A stretch of DNA of 64,000 nucleotides. Source: Bacillota bacterium (GTDB taxonomy: Bacteria; Bacillota; Clostridia; Acetivibrionales; DTU013). The notes below the pieces were generated by a model, which was given only the letters and a program-made list of their open reading frames with translations, had not been told where the DNA came from and searched no databases. The stretch lies in the NCBI GenBank assembly GCA_023435305.1, contig JAEYRV010000035.1, positions 12,371 through 76,370 of the forward strand. Reading direction: 5' to 3'. The stretch's first letter is position 1. Each line of letters opens with the position of its first letter. Of the stretch, positions 51,794-60,669 are shown one piece after another. The translations under genes and the position numbers were made by a program.

Positions 51794-52804
51794 CTAGTTA
51801 TATTCGCTTCTTTTAAAGACAAGATAATATGGAGCAACGCCCCTGACCGTATAGTCATAACCCTTCAGCCTATAGAACATATAAGTCGTACCATCGATTT
51901 CCTCAATTAAATATTCACTGGCAGTTTTGTCTGCCTCATCCAGGATAAGACCCTTTGTCCAGCTTAAAGTCTTTTCTGATCCATCCTGAGCCATAGTCCC
52001 TGTGAGCTTTCCACCTTCAATAAAATCAAGAGTCATAAAGGAAACATCAGGCCCCCAGAATTTATTTTGTGGATCAAACGAATCAATCTTCATTACGCAA
52101 TCAACGCACTGCCATTTACCAAACACACCGGGATCATTCACAAACGGGTAATCCGTATTATCGGTCACCCTCACAGTGCATTCGTATCCGCTGTAATCGC
52201 TGTCGTCGACTTTCTTCAACACATAGTACCTGGGATCTGTCCCACGATAAACATAGTCTCCGTTTTTCCATTGCATAAACATGTAGGTACTGCCATCGAT
52301 TTCCCTTATTTCGTATTCCATCGCCGTCTTATACCGCTGGTCGATTATGAACCCTTTGGTCCAAACTATACCTTTAGTTTCAGCAAGTACGCCATTCCCC
52401 TCACTTAATGCCGAGAGGAGCCTTCCGTCTTTAGCAAATGCCAGTTCCTTTAGATACGGCCCATCCAAAGCCGTCTGTCTTTGACCCGGCACAAAATCGT
52501 CCATGCTTACAACAAAGTCAACACTTTCCCATTTTCCAATGACTGCCGTATCATTGAAAAAAGGATAATCTATTTTATCCGTACGCATCCTTTGCAATGC
52601 ATTAACACCCAGGAAGCCACAGGCTATTATGAACACAAGCGCAAAAACAATTGAAACTTTCAGTTTACCTCTGAGCATAGTATTATTGGTTGATTTTAAC
52701 CTGTTTTTTGCAGCTTTTAACGGTTCGTAATTTATATCCAGCATTTTCTCATCAAAAGCCAATGCTGACTTGATTTTTTTGTCAAATACTTCATCATACT
52801 TCAT
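51794..52804 (-). CDS. membrane-anchored partner of the ECF sigma factor, with repeated domain
   Basis: A 336-aa protein. One membrane segment (VSIVFALVFIIACGFLGVNAL) near residues 49-69 separates a 48-residue cytoplasmic head from two repeated domains at about residues 75-205 and 215-335. Each begins DYPFxND followed by GKWxxVDxVxxxDxFxP. Similar domains occur on the outside of BlaR1/M56 peptidases. Its four-base overlap with the sigma gene makes it the likely anti-sigma factor; the cytoplasmic head lacks a recognisable zinc motif. Confidence 0.75.
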   Translation of the reverse strand: MKYDEVFDKKIKSALAFDEKMLDINYEPLKAAKNRLKSTNNTMLRGKLKVSIVFALVFIIACGFLGVNALQRMRTDKIDYPFFNDTAVIGKWESVDFVVSMDDFVPGQRQTALDGPYLKELAFAKDGRLLSALSEGNGVLAETKGIVWTKGFIIDQRYKTAMEYEIREIDGSTYMFMQWKNGDYVYRGTDPRYYVLKKVDDSDYSGYECTVRVTDNTDYPFVNDPGVFGKWQCVDCVMKIDSFDPQNKFWGPDVSFMTLDFIEGGKLTGTMAQDGSEKTLSWTKGLILDEADKTASEYLIEEIDGTTYMFYRLKGYDYTVRGVAPYYLVFKRSEYN

Positions 52805-53388
52805 AACACAGTTCCCTCCTTTGATCTACCCTTAAACCTGCGCTCACCGTCATACATGAATTCACCGGCAAGTTCTCTGCCGAGCTTTTGTTTTGCATAA
52901 TACAAGCGGGACTTTACCGTTCCCTGCAGGCAGTTCATTGTTTTTGCTATTTCACATATACTCAATTCCTGGTAATAATACAGTATAATAGTAGTCCTGA
53001 ACGGAGCACGCAATCCGCACACCGCTTCCCTTATCCTGCGGTTTGTCTGGTTTGATTCAGCTATGTCGGCAACATTGACATCATCGGCCTGTTCAGGTAC
53101 ATTTTCTTCATCGAGACTTTTTACAGCATACTTCTTCCTCAGCTGTTTTTGGCATTTCCTTATCAGTATTCGGTTAAACCATGCCTGGAACAGCTTAGGG
53201 TCCTTGAGTTTAGATATATCCCTGAAGCATTCATAAAAGGTCTCCTGAACAATATCCTCCGCCCTGTCCATACTTCCGCATGCCAGATAAGCCGTCCATA
53301 CCGTCTTTTTGTAGGTAGTTTTGTACAAGGCGTCAAAGGCTTCGCAATCGCCCTTCTGGCAACGCTTTATCAATTCAGTATCTATCAT
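52801..53388 (-). CDS. ECF-family RNA polymerase sigma factor
   Basis: A 195-aa extracytoplasmic-function sigma factor. Region 2 is ALYKTTYKKTVWTAYLACGSMDRAEDIVQETFYECF near residue 20 and region 4 is LSICEIAKTMNCLQGTVKSRLYYAKQKLGREL near residue 145. Between them is a Lys/Asp/Glu-rich linker. The ATG at 53388 with GGAGG is chosen. It overlaps its membrane partner's start codon by four bases, so both are produced together. Target promoters are unknown. Confidence 0.92.
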   Translation of the reverse strand: MIDTELIKRCQKGDCEAFDALYKTTYKKTVWTAYLACGSMDRAEDIVQETFYECFRDISKLKDPKLFQAWFNRILIRKCQKQLRKKYAVKSLDEENVPEQADDVNVADIAESNQTNRRIREAVCGLRAPFRTTIILYYYQELSICEIAKTMNCLQGTVKSRLYYAKQKLGRELAGEFMYDGERRFKGRSKEGTVL

Positions 53389-53451
53389 TGCAGGTCCTCC
53401 TGTTTGGTGCACCATATATTAAGTGTCCAATAGGGTAAAAAAGGTTCAATT

Positions 53452-53490
53452 ATAACACTTCTTTTAAAGAAAATTTTTCGTTTGCAGCAT
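53452..53490. repeat. dispersed 50-bp intergenic repeat (copy 3, shorter)
   Basis: ATAACACTTCTTTTAAAGA and AATTTTTCGTTTGCAGC, then divergent. It lies upstream of the ECF sigma start. It lacks the last third of the consensus. Confidence 0.7.
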
Positions 53491-53558
53491 TTAAAAGGTG
53501 CTTTGGTTTTGTACCACATTTCATTAATAATTCATAAAAATAGTATCATAATAATCAT

Positions 53559-53696
53559 ATGAAATATTATATGCCCGACAGAGTTTTTTTCATAGACAAT
53601 GCTCTTGATTATCCTTTAGGCAGCAAGCTATACGGATATTTCAAAGAACTTGCCATACCTGTTTCTATAACAACGATTCAGATTCCACTCATTTGA
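53559..53696 (+). pseudogene. splB: N-terminal remnant of spore photoproduct lyase
   Basis: The 45-codon frame begins MKYYMPDRVFFIDNALDYPL and continues GSKLYGYFKELAIPV before ending in TGA. Spore photoproduct lyases start this way (P.xVYFEPxALEYPLGxxLYxxF). The rest of the roughly 340-aa radical-SAM enzyme is missing; the MITE-like element at 53728 begins shortly after. This suggests an insertion or deletion destroyed the gene. Confidence 0.7.
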
Positions 53697-53727
53697 AAAC
53701 AGAAACTAGGATGGATGGTAAAAACAG

Positions 53728-53882
53728 AGGGCACTACTCACTTTTTCAGCTTTTGTACGACATTAATGAGAAAAGTTCTCATTCTTATTGTTCACTGTCT
53801 ATGAAATTGGCCCATTGGACTATAAAACAGGCTTTCAAGAACATGGTTTTGTCCAAAAGCTGCAAAAACGAGTAGTGCCCTT
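53728..53882. mobile_element. 155-bp MITE-like inverted-repeat element
   Basis: Left end AGGGCACTACTCAC and right end complementary AAGGGCACTACTCG form imperfect terminal inverted repeats of about 32 bases, which also share CAGCTTTTG. It contains no transposase frame. It follows the spl remnant and is not in any gene. No target-site duplication is obvious. Confidence 0.65.
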
Positions 53883-54130
53883 AATGTTTTCAGAAATATT
53901 TAAATACCTTTCGAGAAAATACTTTTCAGACGATCTGACCTCTACATGTGGCGGTTACCGATTTGCCATGGCAATAATGAGGCGGGTGTGCAAAAAGTCA
54001 ACTGTTTCAATCTGCACCCCCACATTGCCTGAAATCTTGTTCACCTAGGTGATTGTATATGACTATCTCCTACTCTGGATTCAATCCACAACGGACGAAA
54101 CTTGGACATTACTAATGGGCAATAGGGGGA

Positions 54131-54253
54131 GTGTGCAAAAAGCGGGTCGTCTGGGCACAATTTCATTGATTTTATTGAGAGTATTCAATGATTATAGGCT
54201 GGTTATTGAGTTATGTAAACTCCATGCGCCCAGATAACGAGGTTTTTGCACAC
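54131..54253. mobile_element. 123-bp MITE-like inverted-repeat element
   Basis: Left end GTGTGCAAAAAGCGGGTCGT and right end complement GTGTGCAAAAACCTCGTTAT with TCTGGGC further in form imperfect inverted repeats of about 26 bases. An extra single end GTGTGCAAAAAG is at 53986-53997. No coding content. The stretch from 53883 to 54322 holds nothing else I can recognise. Confidence 0.65.
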
Positions 54254-54322
54254 TGCAGTCCCGAAAAACCAAAATTTATTCACTCACACTACTGTATTCA
54301 CACATTCCCTGGATTTTTCTTC

Positions 54323-55216
54323 TCACTCACGCTTTTTCCATATGGTAGCAGTGGCGTATGGCCGGAATCCGATACTGTAATAAAACTGCTGCGAAGACCC
54401 GACAAAAGCTTTTTTGGCACCAAGCTCTCCAACCCGCCTTATCCCTTCTAGAACAGCAGCCTTTCCAAGGCCCATCCGCCTGTAAGCCGGATCTGTTGCC
54501 ACCGGCTCTACTACCGCAAACCCTGCTTCGGGATCGTACCACATACCGCAATAGGAAGCGAAATTACCATCAGGCGCAACTACAGCCACTTTCAGATCAA
54601 GATCGACATTAGGGCGTTCCATCTCTTCCCTTGCTCCCTGCTCATCCTCAGCTGTAAATGTAAACTCGCCTTCCCCGTCCAGTTCATGATTGAAGCCTTT
54701 CCATAATATACGCCTGTATTGACTCAGGTCATACGTATCTTTCATTGAAGTGATTTTGAAACCCTCCGGCAGTGAATATGCCGTTGATGTCACATCAATA
54801 TGGAAAACCGCATCGTTCTCCTTTTGCTCTGTTGCAATAAATCCATGTCTGGCAGCAATATCCTGAAAAGCCACATCTGTATCGGCAATGGTTATACCGA
54901 ATTCGCCGTCCTTGGACAGGTTCTCTGCTGCATACTGCAGCATCTCCTCCTTCAGGTATTCGTACCCCGGCAGAGCCATGCAAAACGCCTGCCCCAGCTG
55001 GCAGTCAAAAATCGAGACTCCAACTATTTCACACTCGTCTTCCCACAGCCCCATCCGCCCCACAGCGGACTTATCGAGATAACCATGAGTCGCCATCCAG
55101 TCCCATCTGGTATATGTGAATTCAGCATACCCTAATCTCATAAAAAAGTTCCTGACTTTGTGGTAATCCTCAGTAATTCCAGCCTGCTGCGTATAATTTC
55201 GAAATTTCGCTGGCAT
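54323..55216 (-). CDS. GNAT N-acetyltransferase
   Basis: A 297-aa GNAT protein. Its C-terminal half has the acetyl-CoA site YRRMGLGKAAVLEGIRR near residue 245, then AFVGSSQQFYYSIGFRP. The N-terminal 170 residues include a second GNAT-like region with MGLWEDECEIVGVSIFD. ATG at 55216 is chosen because GAGGGGGG lies six bases upstream; the first ATG is inside it. It is divergent from the SLH gene. Substrate unknown. Confidence 0.82.
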   Translation of the reverse strand: MPAKFRNYTQQAGITEDYHKVRNFFMRLGYAEFTYTRWDWMATHGYLDKSAVGRMGLWEDECEIVGVSIFDCQLGQAFCMALPGYEYLKEEMLQYAAENLSKDGEFGITIADTDVAFQDIAARHGFIATEQKENDAVFHIDVTSTAYSLPEGFKITSMKDTYDLSQYRRILWKGFNHELDGEGEFTFTAEDEQGAREEMERPNVDLDLKVAVVAPDGNFASYCGMWYDPEAGFAVVEPVATDPAYRRMGLGKAAVLEGIRRVGELGAKKAFVGSSQQFYYSIGFRPYATATIWKKRE

Positions 55217-55417
55217 ATACATCCCCCCCTCATAATGTCATTATATATGACATTATCCCAGTATCAATTGCCAAGAATGATTATATTAATTTTCAACATA
55301 TTGATAAAACTCAAGCTGCTATATTACAATTGTGTTATCCCCCTAAAAAATCGACAATATCTTTCGAAATATATTATAAGGTTACAAAAACCTGTATTGC
55401 AGTCAATCGGAGGTAAT

Positions 55418-57157
55418 ATGGTAATAAGAGCCAAAATACGCAGTCTGGCCGCAGCATCAATTATATCAATGATAGTGCTTATATCCGTTCCAACAATATC
55501 ATGGGCTGAAACATCATACACGCCCAGCACATGGGCCGCAGAAAAAGTAAGCATATGCAACAAAGCCGGCATAATACCGGCAGGCTTTGACAGCATGCCC
55601 TACAATGGAAACATCACCCGCAGAGATTTCTTTGAACTGATCATCAATACATGCCGACTCTATGGAGTTAAATTGCCTGAAATCTCCGAACCTTATCATT
55701 TCACTGACACGCAGGATACATCTGCCGAATATGCATATAAGCTTGGATTGACGCAAGGAACAGCCCCGGGCATTTTCGGTCCTGATGAGCCTTTGACAAG
55801 AGAAATGGCTTCGGTCGTGCTATCGAGGATCAGAATGCTTTTTGAGCATACTGCAACAGAAGTCTATAAGGAAGCAGACCGCAACGGATATGACAACGGG
55901 GGCTATGGTAACGATGGCGACAACAGCAGCGGATATGGCAGCGGCGGTTATAATAACGATGGCTATGACAACGGCGATTATGGCAACGGCGGATATATGT
56001 TTGACCGCGGCGGTTATAACGGACGCAGACGTGAATACTATGATTGGTGGTACCAGGAACCAACTTTTGTATATGAAACGCAGGACGGAACTCTTGCATA
56101 TGCCTCTCCAATGGACGAATGGCAAGCTGACCGCCTACTGAACAAGTACTCGGCCGACAGCGACGAAGTATCAGACTGGGCAAAGGCCAGCATGGCCGAT
56201 GTATACTCATCAGGCCTGATAACAGGCATGGGAGGGGGCAGCCTGGTTCCAAAGGGTAATATAACCCGCGAGCAGGCTGCGATCATGTCCCTGAATGTCC
56301 TGGCATATAACGACGTATCGAAGCTGAAGGAAATAGGAATTGATGAATGCGTCATTCCTGCCCCGGCAGCTATATATATCTCCTTATCATACAGCAAATA
56401 TGACGCCCTCCTGAACTGGAACGAAATACCCGCGGCCGCGGCCTATGATATCACTGTCTTTAATGATGGAGAGCCTGCCTACTCGACACGAGTCAACAGC
56501 AATTATCTGGATATGAGCGAGGGTTCTCCAGAGAGCCTGTACGGCAGCATATTCGGCAATGAAAGCCGCACGGTCCGCTCCGCTCTCCAGGTCATTCCGG
56601 TAGACAGTGAAGGCAAGCCTTCAATATTCTCGATGAAAAAGGATTTTTCACTTTACCCATGGAGAAATTTAAATGAACTGATCACCGGCAACCCTGAAAT
56701 GAGCCAATTCGGCAGCAAAGCGGCAGCAGATCAGAACATGATCCAGGTAACAGTAAAGGTGTGGGATCTGAATAAATCAGGCGAGAAGATCACAGCTTCG
56801 AGGACACTGACTGTAAATAAGAACGTTGCCGACGACGTGAAAAGTATTTTTGAGGAGATATATAACGGGAAAGAAAAATTCCCAATCAAGAACATTAGCG
56901 CTTATTCCTACAGAGACGGAAAATCGCAGCATTCCAATGGTACAGCCATCGATATAAACCCAAATGAAAACTACTTTCTGCTCAGCAATGGTAAAATATC
57001 TGCCGGTTCCTTCTGGAAGCCCGGAGAAAATCCATACTCGATAAAGCCCGGCGGAGACGTTGTCCGCGCCTTCAATAAATACGGCTGGCATTGGAGTCCC
57101 GACATGAAATGGCCAAACGGCAAGGATTATATGCATTTCAGTCTGCTCGGCATATGA
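55418..57157 (+). CDS. SLH-domain surface protein with M15-type carboxypeptidase
   Basis: A 579-aa exported protein. Signal peptide ending in SWAETSYTPS precedes two S-layer-homology repeats (AAEKVSICNKAGIIPAGF, TREMASVVLSRIRMLF and a later SDWAKASMADVYSSGLITGMGGG). An N/G/Y/D-rich repeat stretch separates them. The C-terminal 120 residues are M15C-like: HSNGTAIDINPNENY and WPNGKDYMHFSLLG hold the zinc ligands. SLH anchors it to wall glycans, so the enzyme trims peptidoglycan at the surface. ATG at 55418 with CGGAGG is chosen. Confidence 0.88.
   Translation: MVIRAKIRSLAAASIISMIVLISVPTISWAETSYTPSTWAAEKVSICNKAGIIPAGFDSMPYNGNITRRDFFELIINTCRLYGVKLPEISEPYHFTDTQDTSAEYAYKLGLTQGTAPGIFGPDEPLTREMASVVLSRIRMLFEHTATEVYKEADRNGYDNGGYGNDGDNSSGYGSGGYNNDGYDNGDYGNGGYMFDRGGYNGRRREYYDWWYQEPTFVYETQDGTLAYASPMDEWQADRLLNKYSADSDEVSDWAKASMADVYSSGLITGMGGGSLVPKGNITREQAAIMSLNVLAYNDVSKLKEIGIDECVIPAPAAIYISLSYSKYDALLNWNEIPAAAAYDITVFNDGEPAYSTRVNSNYLDMSEGSPESLYGSIFGNESRTVRSALQVIPVDSEGKPSIFSMKKDFSLYPWRNLNELITGNPEMSQFGSKAAADQNMIQVTVKVWDLNKSGEKITASRTLTVNKNVADDVKSIFEEIYNGKEKFPIKNISAYSYRDGKSQHSNGTAIDINPNENYFLLSNGKISAGSFWKPGENPYSIKPGGDVVRAFNKYGWHWSPDMKWPNGKDYMHFSLLGI
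55888..56010 (+). repeat. YGNDG-type tandem repeat in the SLH protein gene
   Basis: Repeated codons for Asp, Asn, Gly and Tyr (GYDNGGYGNDGDNSSGYGSG and so on) give about seven related units inside the SLH gene. Low-complexity linker between SLH repeats; likely variable. Confidence 0.7.
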
Positions 57158-57234
57158 GCAGACTGATTTCCCTCAGCCAAGTGCCGAATATCCTGCCATA
57201 CTGAACATCCGACCATATCATGCATCCTGCCATA

Positions 57235-59274
57235 TCATGCATCCGGCCCGAGCTGTTCCTTTTTCACGACATACAGCTTCTCCCCGGCCGTATTTCCCGC
57301 ATTGTATTGGTCGATGATATCGAAAATATTTTTTACATTATTTCTGTCCAGTTCACGGAAATTGCACTTTTTGATCAGCCTGTCCCGCTCTTCGCCGGAT
57401 GTGCCGGCCGCGACGATCTCCTTCATTGCGCCTTCCAGCCATTCGAGCCTGTGATGGGGTATCAGGCAGGCATGGGCCTTTATTCTTTCATCCTTTCGGT
57501 CCTCGTAGCGTTTGACTTCCTCAATGGGCTTTGTGATCCAGCCGGTGGATATGTGGAACGCATTCCATCGAAGCTGCTCGGTCATTGCCAGATTATCGAA
57601 CAGTTCGCCATTTGACTCAAGCAATGCGTGATATTCACTCTCGCTGACAGCCGTATCCGGTATTGCCCCCTTGGTCTTTTTGAGTTCATAGCCCACAATA
57701 TGCATAAACGCCTCGATATACTCTGCAGCCGCTCTGTTGGAATTCTTCAGGTGCACCGACAATCCGGCCCAGTCCGTGCCGCCGTAATGCTTGTCCACTG
57801 ACTTTGCCATCAGGTCCATTTTTTCATTGAGAATGATATCGCCGGTATAAATGTTTTTATGATAGCCGAATATGATTATATCGTCTCCGTCCACTTCTTC
57901 ATTTCTGTACAGATCATTGTTCTCTCCTGCGATATCCAGCGCATATAAAGGCTTGTGCGTCAATCCCGCCCTGTCGGTATACTTTTTTATGTTGGACACC
58001 GTCTGAATATTGACCAGATCATCTCCAAGCGCTGAAATAATAAGATCAACGGACTCCTCTGCCGAATTCCGCGATCTGTCGATATACTCATCCAGCACAG
58101 AGTAAAAGCTTGTACTGCTGACATCTGCATTCACAAACCTGATATCTGCATTTGACAGTTCACTGTCAAACATGGATGGGTAACATCCTTTGAATTCTCC
58201 TTCGAGTTCACTGACCCTTTTGTCGACGACCACTGCATGAAATTTACAGCCGACGAACTGTGAGCTGCTGAAAATCTTCCTGAGCATCTGCCGGCCAATG
58301 CTTCCAAATCCCAGAAGCATTATCGTAATGGTTTTCTTGTTTTTGACCGTAGCTCTTGCTTTATCGAACTCGACCAGCTTGTAGATCGGGCATTTCATAA
58401 TGAATTCCCTTGATGTCAGGTCCGGCTCGCTGAAAAAACTGATGCTGCATTTCAGCTTGCGTGCAACGTCCTCTATCCTTTCGGTTATGACATCCGCATT
58501 GGACTTTACATATACGCCTTTAAGCCTGTCAGCAGGGAAGCCTTCCGCCTTCAGATACTCCATTATGCCTGCTGCCAGCTTGTAATTGGATATTTCATCA
58601 TCCGTAAATACAAGCAAAGTCATATGGCCTGACAGTATGCTTTTCCCAGCGAGTCCAACCTTCACAAGGGCCTTTTTATTGATGGTCGCATCTGAAAACA
58701 CAGGCATTTCCAGGTACATGCAGCCAATATCTTCGATTTGTGCTGTATTGACAGGATCGACGGCTTCATCAATAAAAACTATCCTCTTGTTCTTCGCTGC
58801 TATATCTTTGGCAAATATCAATGACTTGCTGTTCACTCCGAAGATAACATATGTGTCCTTCTTAGTGCCGATCCACAAACGAATGCTGGTGGACAGCTTT
58901 TTACCGAACACAGACATCACAGTACTGGCCGATATTAGGACCGCCACTGTCTGGCATAACCAGAACAGCATCCTGAACCCGCTACCGGTTACGATCTCGC
59001 TGTTGTTCAGTTCTGCAATGACACTATAATCATCCTCCATGATAAACATCCGCACGGTGCTGAACAGCGCTCTCATCACTGAATTTGCATATTCGGATAG
59101 AATACCTTCATCCGGTATATAACCAATAAAATAAAGTATGAAACCCATGATAAAAGTTGGTACGAATAATATGACTGTCACGTTTGAGATCCTGGCATGC
59201 AGTTTACCGGTTGCCAGCAGAAATGCTATTGCCAATACAGCAATGAATAGTCCGGCTTGAATAATATCGACCAT
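57235..59274 (-). CDS. membrane protein with two Rossmann-like domains and a C-terminal RyR domain
   Basis: A 679-aa protein. Three membrane helices are at about residues 5-22, 33-55 and 105-128. Two nucleotide-binding-like domains follow: TYVIFGVNSKSLIFAKDI near 140 and ITIMLLGFGSIGRQMLRKIF near 320, as in TrkA-N/RCK parts of K+ channels. A RyR-like segment, MTEQLRWNAFHISTGW and KAHACLIPHHRLEWL, lies near residues 565-625. No TVGYG-type filter is visible, so ion conduction is not shown. ATG at 59274 with GGGGG is chosen. It follows the YARHG lipoprotein by about 40 bases. Confidence 0.75.
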   Translation of the reverse strand: MVDIIQAGLFIAVLAIAFLLATGKLHARISNVTVILFVPTFIMGFILYFIGYIPDEGILSEYANSVMRALFSTVRMFIMEDDYSVIAELNNSEIVTGSGFRMLFWLCQTVAVLISASTVMSVFGKKLSTSIRLWIGTKKDTYVIFGVNSKSLIFAKDIAAKNKRIVFIDEAVDPVNTAQIEDIGCMYLEMPVFSDATINKKALVKVGLAGKSILSGHMTLLVFTDDEISNYKLAAGIMEYLKAEGFPADRLKGVYVKSNADVITERIEDVARKLKCSISFFSEPDLTSREFIMKCPIYKLVEFDKARATVKNKKTITIMLLGFGSIGRQMLRKIFSSSQFVGCKFHAVVVDKRVSELEGEFKGCYPSMFDSELSNADIRFVNADVSSTSFYSVLDEYIDRSRNSAEESVDLIISALGDDLVNIQTVSNIKKYTDRAGLTHKPLYALDIAGENNDLYRNEEVDGDDIIIFGYHKNIYTGDIILNEKMDLMAKSVDKHYGGTDWAGLSVHLKNSNRAAAEYIEAFMHIVGYELKKTKGAIPDTAVSESEYHALLESNGELFDNLAMTEQLRWNAFHISTGWITKPIEEVKRYEDRKDERIKAHACLIPHHRLEWLEGAMKEIVAAGTSGEERDRLIKKCNFRELDRNNVKNIFDIIDQYNAGNTAGEKLYVVKKEQLGPDA

Positions 59275-59314
59275 ATTTGCCCCCATATACATTAAAAAGT
59301 ATTAATGCACTTTT

Positions 59315-60592
59315 CTAAACATCCAGTCCATCATATATATCATCCGGACCAGTACTCAATTTATAAAAGTCCAAAGTACCTATAACAACGCCGTTGGAAT
59401 TATTATCCTTTTCAATCTTGTTCGAATCAAAATCAAGTCTGAGTACAACAGTCTTGAAGGAATCCAGCGGCCGAACGGTATAGCTGGCGCCAACGATTTC
59501 CTTTTCAGTCGCGGAACCAGGGTGTTCGGCATCAACAAGCTCTCCTCCAACCAACACGCCTTCCCTCTCCATCCGCAGGTAAAGATACCCATCGAGTACA
59601 AACCATTTTCCGGCATGTGCTACATTTCTTTCGTCCATGACCATCTGACTGTTATTGAATTTGTAAGTGCCATCCTCATAGAATCTGTAAGCATTGCTGT
59701 AACCGGCAGCTACGCCTGCACCGCAATTCCAAAAGCCTATCAGCTTCTTTTCCTCTTCACCCGGCTTCACATTCTTTTCGTTGAATCTCTCCACCTTCTG
59801 TATCAGAGCTATATTTGATTTGTCGTTTTCAGTGAGCTTGCTGTTTACATCCTCCGATGATGGACTGTACCAATCGAATCCGGAGAAATAGTCAGCGTAC
59901 TTCTTTGTCTTGAATATATACCCATACCTTGCATATATAGCGTTTCTGAGTATGCCCAGTTCATCAGCGGTCAGATTGACAAGATCCTTAAAATCCACCG
60001 GCCTGTCGAGATCAAATGAAGTGCTGTCAAACCTTATATCCATACCGCCGTCATCGGCAGCTGTTTCATCTCCTGAATATTCAACCTCGCCAATGTTTTC
60101 ATCGCTTACCTCTTTAACAAACTTCTTTCTGGTTAAGACCGTTTTCCCCTCGAATATTTTCCAGTTTCCTCCCGGCTCGCTGTCCAGTATTATGTCGACT
60201 TCCAGCTCATCGCTGCCAAATGTGATGGTTCCATGGCCTGCATTGCCCCATCCATCATCGTCGAATTTGAACCCGGCTTTTGAACCCTTAATTTCATATT
60301 CTACATCTACTGCTGCTATTCTACTGGGTTCAGAAGAAGAAATGTCATATATGGCGACTTTGCTGTTCTTAGTGTCCAAGGCTAGCATAACACCGAACTC
60401 ATATATTATGTCTCCTGTATCAACATATACCGACTCTACATAATTCTCGCCATACCATTCACCGTCATACTGCCCTATATCCAAACTGGCAGTATCACTG
60501 CTGGGTACATCATTACCGGTATGTTTAATTTCAACTCCACAGCCCGATAACAGTAACACAATACACAAAACACAAGTAAATATCCTTTTCAA
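59315..60592 (-). CDS. YARHG-domain lipoprotein
   Basis: A 425-aa lipoprotein. The signal peptide ends in a lipobox LLSGC at about residue 18. The central YARHG domain is LGILRNAIYARYGYIFKTKKYADYFSGFDWY near residue 215, a domain with a proposed extracellular ligand-binding role. Beta-strand-rich regions flank it. The start is TTG with AGGGAAG upstream. It lies between the histidine kinase and the RyR gene on the same strand, suggesting shared function at the envelope. Confidence 0.82.
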   Translation of the reverse strand: MKRIFTCVLCIVLLLSGCGVEIKHTGNDVPSSDTASLDIGQYDGEWYGENYVESVYVDTGDIIYEFGVMLALDTKNSKVAIYDISSSEPSRIAAVDVEYEIKGSKAGFKFDDDGWGNAGHGTITFGSDELEVDIILDSEPGGNWKIFEGKTVLTRKKFVKEVSDENIGEVEYSGDETAADDGGMDIRFDSTSFDLDRPVDFKDLVNLTADELGILRNAIYARYGYIFKTKKYADYFSGFDWYSPSSEDVNSKLTENDKSNIALIQKVERFNEKNVKPGEEEKKLIGFWNCGAGVAAGYSNAYRFYEDGTYKFNNSQMVMDERNVAHAGKWFVLDGYLYLRMEREGVLVGGELVDAEHPGSATEKEIVGASYTVRPLDSFKTVVLRLDFDSNKIEKDNNSNGVVIGTLDFYKLSTGPDDIYDGLDV

Positions 60593-60657
60593 AACAGCAC
60601 TTCCCTTTTACATAATTATGGTTATTATAACATATCCATTCAAAAAAAGGAGCAGAG

Positions 60658-60669
60658 TTTCAACGAGGC
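60658..60669. repeat. half-copy of the dispersed hairpin repeat at the kinase stop codon
   Basis: TTTCAACGAGGC equals the first 12 bases of the 36381 copy. It overlaps the histidine kinase stop codon; the second arm is missing. Confidence 0.5.

Noticed and set aside
53693..53875. A 60-codon plus-strand frame in the MITE region
   Set aside because: It spans the inverted-repeat element and has no recognisable protein features or good ribosome site.
55160..55417. An 86-codon extension of the SLH protein upstream
   Set aside because: The signal peptide begins at 55418 behind CGGAGG; the extension overlaps the divergent GNAT start region.
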